64,000 nucleotides of DNA, taken from NCBI GenBank assembly GCA_017577365.1, contig PKRJ01000004.1, positions 1 to 64,000 on the forward strand, given 5' to 3'. This document shows positions 59,865 to 64,000 of this stretch, piece after piece; the first letter of the stretch is position 1, and each line of letters opens with the position of its first letter. The translations under genes were made by a program, and so were the position numbers. This DNA comes from Gammaproteobacteria bacterium. Lineage in GTDB: Bacteria; Pseudomonadota; Gammaproteobacteria; Steroidobacterales; Rariloculaceae. The notes under the pieces are model-generated. The model was not told where the DNA came from. It saw nothing but the letters and a program-made list of their open reading frames with translations, and ran no database searches.

Positions 59865-60773
59865 CTACCGGCCGCGTATCGCGAAATAGATTCCGGCGGC
59901 GACGAAAGCCGCGCCGACGAAGTGATAGGCGAACAAGCGCTCGCCGAGAAAGACCATCGCGAGCACCGCGCCCGACACGGGGATCAGGTTCACGAAGATC
60001 GCGGCTCGGTTCGGCCCGATCGCGCGCACCGCGAGCGTCCAGCCGAACGTCGCGAGCAGTGTCGGAAACACGGCGAGATAGACCATCGCGGCGCCGACCT
60101 CGGCCGTGAGCGTGAAAGGCCCGACGAATGCCGCCTCGATCGCGTACGCCGGCAGCAGCAGCACGCTGCCGGTGGCGGCGATGATCAGCATCAGCACGAC
60201 GCCGTCCGGCGCGTACTCGCGGCGAGACAGCAGCACGGCATAGGCCGACCAGCCGAGCACGGCGAGCAGCATGAAGAGATCGCCGATATTGAGCTCGAGC
60301 GCGAGCAACACGGAAAGGTCCGCCCGCGCGACCATGACGACGATGCCGACGAACGCGCAGACGATGCCGATGCGCTGCCCCGACGTGAGACGCGTGCCGG
60401 CGATGAGCCACGCGAGGAGCGCCGTCGTCGTCGGCTGGGCCGCGTTCACGAGCACGGCGTTCGTCGCGGTCGTGTAATAGACGGCGACGACGGAGAACGT
60501 GCTGCCGACGATCATGAACGTGACCATGAAGAGGATCGACGGCAGCTGCGCTTTCAGCTTGGGCCATTCCTCGCGCAGCCTGCCGCGCACCCACGGCAGC
60601 AGAATCACGAACGCGATGACCCATCGCGCCAACGACAGCGCGAGCGGGGGAACGCCGAGGCTGACCGCACGCGTCACGACGGGCGGGCTCGAGTAGATGA
60701 TCATGCTCGTCGCGGCGAGCAGATACGCGGTGCGCGGCCCCATCGCGGCGTGGGGCACGGTCTCCGTGCTCAA
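59865..60773 (-). CDS. EamA/DMT family transporter
   Basis: 302 residues with ten hydrophobic segments in two EamA repeats. The first starts AYLLAATSMIIYSSPPVVTRAVS and includes PPLALSLARWVIAFVILLPWV; the second contains GDLFMLLAVLGWSAYAVLLSRR and TLLATFGWTLAVRAIGPNRAAIFVNLIPVSGAVLAMVFLGERLF. These inner-membrane proteins export amino acids or other metabolites. A TTG start with GGAGAGAG upstream (60773) is likelier than the inner ATG at 60743. The gene stands alone, divergent from archease. Confidence 0.88.
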   Translation of the reverse strand: MSTETVPHAAMGPRTAYLLAATSMIIYSSPPVVTRAVSLGVPPLALSLARWVIAFVILLPWVRGRLREEWPKLKAQLPSILFMVTFMIVGSTFSVVAVYYTTATNAVLVNAAQPTTTALLAWLIAGTRLTSGQRIGIVCAFVGIVVMVARADLSVLLALELNIGDLFMLLAVLGWSAYAVLLSRREYAPDGVVLMLIIAATGSVLLLPAYAIEAAFVGPFTLTAEVGAAMVYLAVFPTLLATFGWTLAVRAIGPNRAAIFVNLIPVSGAVLAMVFLGERLFAYHFVGAAFVAAGIYFAIRGR

Positions 60774-61003
60774 CGCTATACTCTCTCCGGTGGACTCGAG
60801 CGCTGCCGCCCGGCAGCGCCGCGGCTAAGCCGGGCTCAGGCCGACCCGGCACGTGACCGTCGCTTCGAAAGCGAGGCATCCTGCCACGCGCGCCGCCGAA
60901 CCGAAAGCCGCGCGCGGCGTGCGGCGACGAACCCGAAGGTTCGGCCCCTTCGGAAAGGCGCCTCGGCCCAAGCACATCGCGGCGGCGCTATCATCGACTC
61001 GTC

Positions 61004-61426
61004 ATGCGCGAAAGTCGCTACGAGCATTTTCCCCACGACGCGGACGTCGGCGTGCGCGGCATCGGCGCGTCGCCGGCCGAGGCGTTCGAAGAAGCGGCGC
61101 TCGCGCTGACGGCGGTGATCACGGATCCCGTGCGAGTCGACGCCGCGGAGCGGGTCGAGATCCGCTGCGAGGCGCCGGATATCGAGTTGCTGTTGGCCGA
61201 CTTCTTGAATGCGGTGATCTACGAGATGGCGACGCGCGGCATGCTGTTCGGGCGGTACGAGGTGAAAATCGAGGGCGCGAGCCTCGAAGCCGCGGCGTTC
61301 GGCGAGCGCGTCGACGTCGAAAAGCATCGCCCGATCGTCGAGGCCAAAGGGGCGACGCTGACGAGCCTGCGCGTCGAGCAGCGCGCGGACGGCACGTGGC
61401 TCGCGCAGTGCGTCGTCGACGTGTGA
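61004..61426 (+). CDS. Archease
   Basis: 140 residues. Starts YEHFPHDADVGVRGIGASPAEAFEEAALAL, which contains the H-x-A/D-D metal-binding motif, and ends SLRVEQRADGTWLAQCVVDV with the conserved acidic C-terminal pattern. Archease helps RtcB form its covalent GMP intermediate and allows many turnovers. It is followed after 16 bases by the rtcB gene, which is the usual arrangement. No other RNA-repair gene is in the window. Confidence 0.93.
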   Translation: MRESRYEHFPHDADVGVRGIGASPAEAFEEAALALTAVITDPVRVDAAERVEIRCEAPDIELLLADFLNAVIYEMATRGMLFGRYEVKIEGASLEAAAFGERVDVEKHRPIVEAKGATLTSLRVEQRADGTWLAQCVVDV

Positions 61427-61442
61427 TCGAGGTCGAGCCGCG

Positions 61443-62873
61443 ATGGATTTGAGCTTGCTCGAACGAGAATCGGAATCCGTCTGGCGCGTCGAGCCGACGG
61501 GCGACATGCGCGTGCCGGGGATTCTGTATGCCGACGAGTCGCTCGTCCGCGAGATGGACGAGAAGGTGCTCGAGCAGCTCCGCAACGTCGCGAGTCTCCC
61601 GGGCATCGTGCGCGCGGCCTATGCGATGCCCGATGCGCATTGGGGCTACGGCTTTCCGATCGGCGGGGTCGCGGCCTTCGATCCCGACGAAGGCGGCGTC
61701 GTCTCGGCCGGCGGTGTGGGCTTCGATATCTCTTGCGGGGTGCGGAGCCTCCACACCGGCCTCACGCTCGACGACGTCCGGCCGAAGCAGAAGGCGCTCG
61801 CCGATCAGCTCTTCCGCGACATTCCGGCCGGTGTCGGCAGCGCGGGACGCATCCGTCTCGACGGCGACGCGATGGACGCGATGCTCAGAGGCGGAGCGCA
61901 TTGGGCAGTCGAGCAGGGCTACGGCACTCGCGAGGATCTCGAGCGCATCGAAGAGCGCGGTTGCATGCGCGGCGCCGAGCCCGAATACGTCTCCGAACGG
62001 GCGAAGGCGCGCCAGCGCGACGAGATGGGCACGCTCGGATCCGGCAATCATTACCTCGAGATCCAGCACGTCGCGGAAATCTTCGATCGCGAGGCCGCGG
62101 AGGCCTTCGGGCTCGAAGAGGGCGATATCCTCGCGACGATTCACTGCGGCTCGCGCGGGCTCGGCCATCAGATCGGCACCGAGTTCTTGCGCGACATGGC
62201 GGCGGCCGCCGCGAAGCACGGCATCCACCTTCCGGACCGCGAGCTCGCGTGCGCGCCGATCCGCTCGGAGCTCGGGCAGATCTACCTGGGCGCGATGCGC
62301 GCGGGCATCAACTGCGCGCTCGCGAACCGGCAGATCATCACGCACCTCACGCGGCGCGCTTTCGAGCGCGTGCTGCCGAAGGCCGTGCTCACCGTGCTCT
62401 ACGACGTCTCGCACAACACGTGCAAGGTCGAACGGCATGCGGTCAACGGCGAGGAGAAGGAGGTCTTCGTCCACCGCAAGGGCGCGACGCGAGCGTTCGG
62501 TCCCGGCCATCCCGATCTGCCGCCCGAGCTCCGCGACGTCGGGCAACCGGTGCTGATCGGCGGCTCGATGGGCACCGAGTCTTACGTGCTGCGCGGCACG
62601 AGAGAATCCGAGGCGCTATCGTTCAGCTCGTCGTGCCACGGCGCCGGGCGCGCGATGAGCCGGCACCAGGCGAAACGCACCTGGAGCGGCCGCGAGGTCG
62701 TCGACGAGCTCGCGCGACGCGGCATCATCGTGCGGAGCCCCTCCATGCGCGGCGTCGCCGAGGAAGCGCCGCTCGCCTACAAGGACGTGCGCGCGGTCGT
62801 CGACGCGGCGGAGCGCGCGGGGCTCTCGCGCAAGGTCGCGCGCGTCGAGCCGATCGTCTGCATCAAGGGATAG
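61443..62873 (+). CDS. rtcB: RNA-splicing ligase RtcB
   Basis: 476 residues. The signature motifs are present: AYAMPDAHWGYGFPIGGVAAFD, GVGFDISCGVRSL, LGSGNHYLEIQ, HCGSRGLGHQ, DVSHNTCKVE and SSSCHGAGRAMSR, with His399 as the residue guanylylated. RtcB joins 2',3'-cyclic-phosphate (or 3'-phosphate) ends to 5'-OH ends, using GTP and Mn2+, for tRNA or RNA repair. It is coupled to archease upstream (16-base gap). No RtcR-type sigma-54 regulator is visible, so the pair is probably constitutive here. Confidence 0.96.
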   Translation: MDLSLLERESESVWRVEPTGDMRVPGILYADESLVREMDEKVLEQLRNVASLPGIVRAAYAMPDAHWGYGFPIGGVAAFDPDEGGVVSAGGVGFDISCGVRSLHTGLTLDDVRPKQKALADQLFRDIPAGVGSAGRIRLDGDAMDAMLRGGAHWAVEQGYGTREDLERIEERGCMRGAEPEYVSERAKARQRDEMGTLGSGNHYLEIQHVAEIFDREAAEAFGLEEGDILATIHCGSRGLGHQIGTEFLRDMAAAAAKHGIHLPDRELACAPIRSELGQIYLGAMRAGINCALANRQIITHLTRRAFERVLPKAVLTVLYDVSHNTCKVERHAVNGEEKEVFVHRKGATRAFGPGHPDLPPELRDVGQPVLIGGSMGTESYVLRGTRESEALSFSSSCHGAGRAMSRHQAKRTWSGREVVDELARRGIIVRSPSMRGVAEEAPLAYKDVRAVVDAAERAGLSRKVARVEPIVCIKG

Positions 62874-62880
62874 CGCGCGC

Positions 62881-64000
62881 TCAGCGCGTCTTCGTCTTCC
62901 GCGCCGACGACAGGAACTCGACGAAGGCGTCGAGATCGTCCTCGCTGCCGCCCTCGACGATGAGGACGTCCATGCCGTTGCGCACGACGCGCACGGGCTC
63001 GGCCGCATCCGCGTACTTCACGGCGAGCAGCCGCTCGTACGCGTCGGCGAACTCGATCGCGTCATCCTCCGTGTCCCACGCGGTCGCGGCGAGCAAGAGC
63101 AGCGCTCCGGAGCGCTCGTTGCGCAGCACGGCCCAGCGGTCCCCGTTCCAGCCCGCCGCGACCGTTTCCGCTTCGGCACGGAGGCCGTGCTCGGCGAGCA
63201 CGATCCGCCACTGCACCTCGCCGAGGACGTTCTCCTCGAGCACTTGCCATCCGTCGAAGAGCGACTCGCGCTCGAGCTCCGGCCATTCGAAGCGCCAAGG
63301 CGTCTCGCGCGCGAACCATTTTTCCGGGTGCAGGATCTGCTCGGTCGATTGCGGCGGATACTCCTTGTAGAGCTTCTCGACCTCGCCCCAGCCCCGCTCC
63401 TCGACGGCGAAGACGAATACGAGACCTTTGAGGTACGCGCCGACGAGCGTCTCGAGGATGAAGGCCGGGATTTCGTCCATGGCCTCGACCGTGGCCGCAA
63501 CGTCGCGGCCGAACGTCGCTCCGGCGCCCGACCGAAGCATGGTCTTGAGCGCTTCGACGTCCATCTGGCTCTGCAACGTGATGGTCGGTTGCAGCATGGC
63601 GCGCGGCGGAACCGAGCCCAGCATGCTCCTCATCGTCCAGAGCGTCATCACGTAGGTCGCTTCGCCTTCGACGACCGCTTGCCGCGCGAGCAGCTCGTCG
63701 TCGCTGAGCGATCGATCCCGCTGCCCGGCGCGGATATAAGCGTCGAGATCGAAGTGCTGATCCTGCAAGCCGTGATAGAGCTCGTGCGCGTAGACCGTGC
63801 CGGCGACCAACGGCGGCATCTCGTCGTAGAGGACGAAGAACGTGCTCCTCGCCGGGTCGTAATAGGCCGCGACCTGAGAGGTCATCACGCCCTTCATCAG
63901 CCCCTCGAACTCGAGGTCGGCCGTGCCGCGATAGAGCCCGACCTTGCGGACGATCGTGCCGTAATGCTCCGCGATCGACGGCGGGACGAGCTCGGCGACC
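62881..64000 (-). CDS. Putative zinc metallopeptidase-like protein, N-terminus outside window
   Basis: The frame runs on beyond the right edge; at least 372 residues are visible, of which about 34 precede the first internal Met. The motif AGTVYAHELYHGLQDQHFDL (HExxH with a downstream Q-D-x-H-F) followed by VVEGEATYVM (a glutamate suited to be the third ligand) fits a gluzincin-like metallopeptidase. The rest (DYPPQSTEQILHPEKWFARETPW and a C-terminal segment) belongs to an uncharacterised family. Convergent with rtcB, with the two stops seven bases apart. Confidence 0.72.
   Translation of the reverse strand, partial: VAELVPPSIAEHYGTIVRKVGLYRGTADLEFEGLMKGVMTSQVAAYYDPARSTFFVLYDEMPPLVAGTVYAHELYHGLQDQHFDLDAYIRAGQRDRSLSDDELLARQAVVEGEATYVMTLWTMRSMLGSVPPRAMLQPTITLQSQMDVEALKTMLRSGAGATFGRDVAATVEAMDEIPAFILETLVGAYLKGLVFVFAVEERGWGEVEKLYKEYPPQSTEQILHPEKWFARETPWRFEWPELERESLFDGWQVLEENVLGEVQWRIVLAEHGLRAEAETVAAGWNGDRWAVLRNERSGALLLLAATAWDTEDDAIEFADAYERLLAVKYADAAEPVRVVRNGMDVLIVEGGSEDDLDAFVEFLSSARKTKTR

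Noticed and set aside
1..64000. CRISPR arrays, tRNA or rRNA genes, intact insertion sequences
   Set aside because: No short regularly spaced repeats, no cloverleaf-like stretch with TTCRANNC, and no transposase or integrase motifs were noticed. A systematic scan was not possible.

Overview
The window is 64 kb of GC-rich, densely coded bacterial chromosome with about 54 genes and no rRNA, tRNA, CRISPR array, phage or intact insertion sequence that I can recognise. The mix suggests an environmental gammaproteobacterium: a DUF2058 (YaiL-type) protein, a PBP1C plus an alpha-2-macroglobulin, two large TonB-dependent receptors, a RtcB-archease pair, PEP synthase, and many secreted DUF6152 and NTF2-like proteins of the kind common in Steroidobacterales/Nevskiales-like soil and sediment lineages. 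That placement is an inference from gene content, not from a marker gene.

Layout. 0-1.4 kb: the C-terminus of a DUF2075 (Schlafen-group helicase) protein followed by a membrane-anchored NERD protein, looser in base composition than the rest and possibly the edge of a defence or accessory region. 1.5-8.7 kb: DUF899, VOC and LLM-flavin enzymes, an RCC1-repeat lipoprotein, DUF2058, a two-domain DUF6152 protein, an ICMT-like methyltransferase and a quinone-oxidoreductase-like MDR enzyme. 8.9-14.0 kb: a PQQ-type sugar dehydrogenase translationally coupled to a tannase/feruloyl esterase, then a thioesterase, a MarC protein and a tandem universal stress protein. 14.1-22.7 kb: two TonB-dependent receptors flanking TrpB2 and a GyrI-like protein. 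22.7-28.5 kb: LOG protein, an AAC(6')-like acetyltransferase, NTF2-like secreted proteins, a nucleotidyltransferase/BON/phosphoesterase run, a 142-bp inverted-repeat element, and split-domain relatives of the earlier DUF6152 fusion. 28.5-40.2 kb: Tat-type esterase, AmpG-like MFS, PBP1C, a pair of DUF1566 secreted proteins (the second frameshifted), DUF5996, APC permease, YkvA protein, glycosyltransferase. 40.3-46.3 kb: a 2025-residue alpha-2-macroglobulin that lacks the thioester cysteine. 46.6-51.8 kb: DUF4870, a class-C-type serine hydrolase and a p-cresol-methylhydroxylase-like flavoprotein/cytochrome c pair with an ATGA overlap, downstream of a secreted tandem NTF2-like protein. 52-64 kb: GST, SerA, PpsA, DUF2237, DUF1993, a membrane alpha/beta hydrolase, an EamA transporter, archease-RtcB, and a partial zinc-metallopeptidase-like protein running off the right edge.

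How the genes fit together. Much of the window serves outer-membrane uptake and periplasmic breakdown of aromatic or plant-derived matter: TonB receptors, tannase plus PQQ dehydrogenase, cresol-type flavocytochrome, MDR and LLM oxidoreductases, and esterases. A second theme is the periplasm and cell wall: PBP1C, alpha-2-macroglobulin, AmpG-like permease and serine hydrolase. No single gene block is clearly a wholly new system. The most unusual points are the alpha-2-macroglobulin without a thioester cysteine and separated from pbpC, the flavocytochrome operon, the fused versus split DUF6152 proteins, the 142-bp inverted repeat, and the helicase/NERD pair at the left edge.
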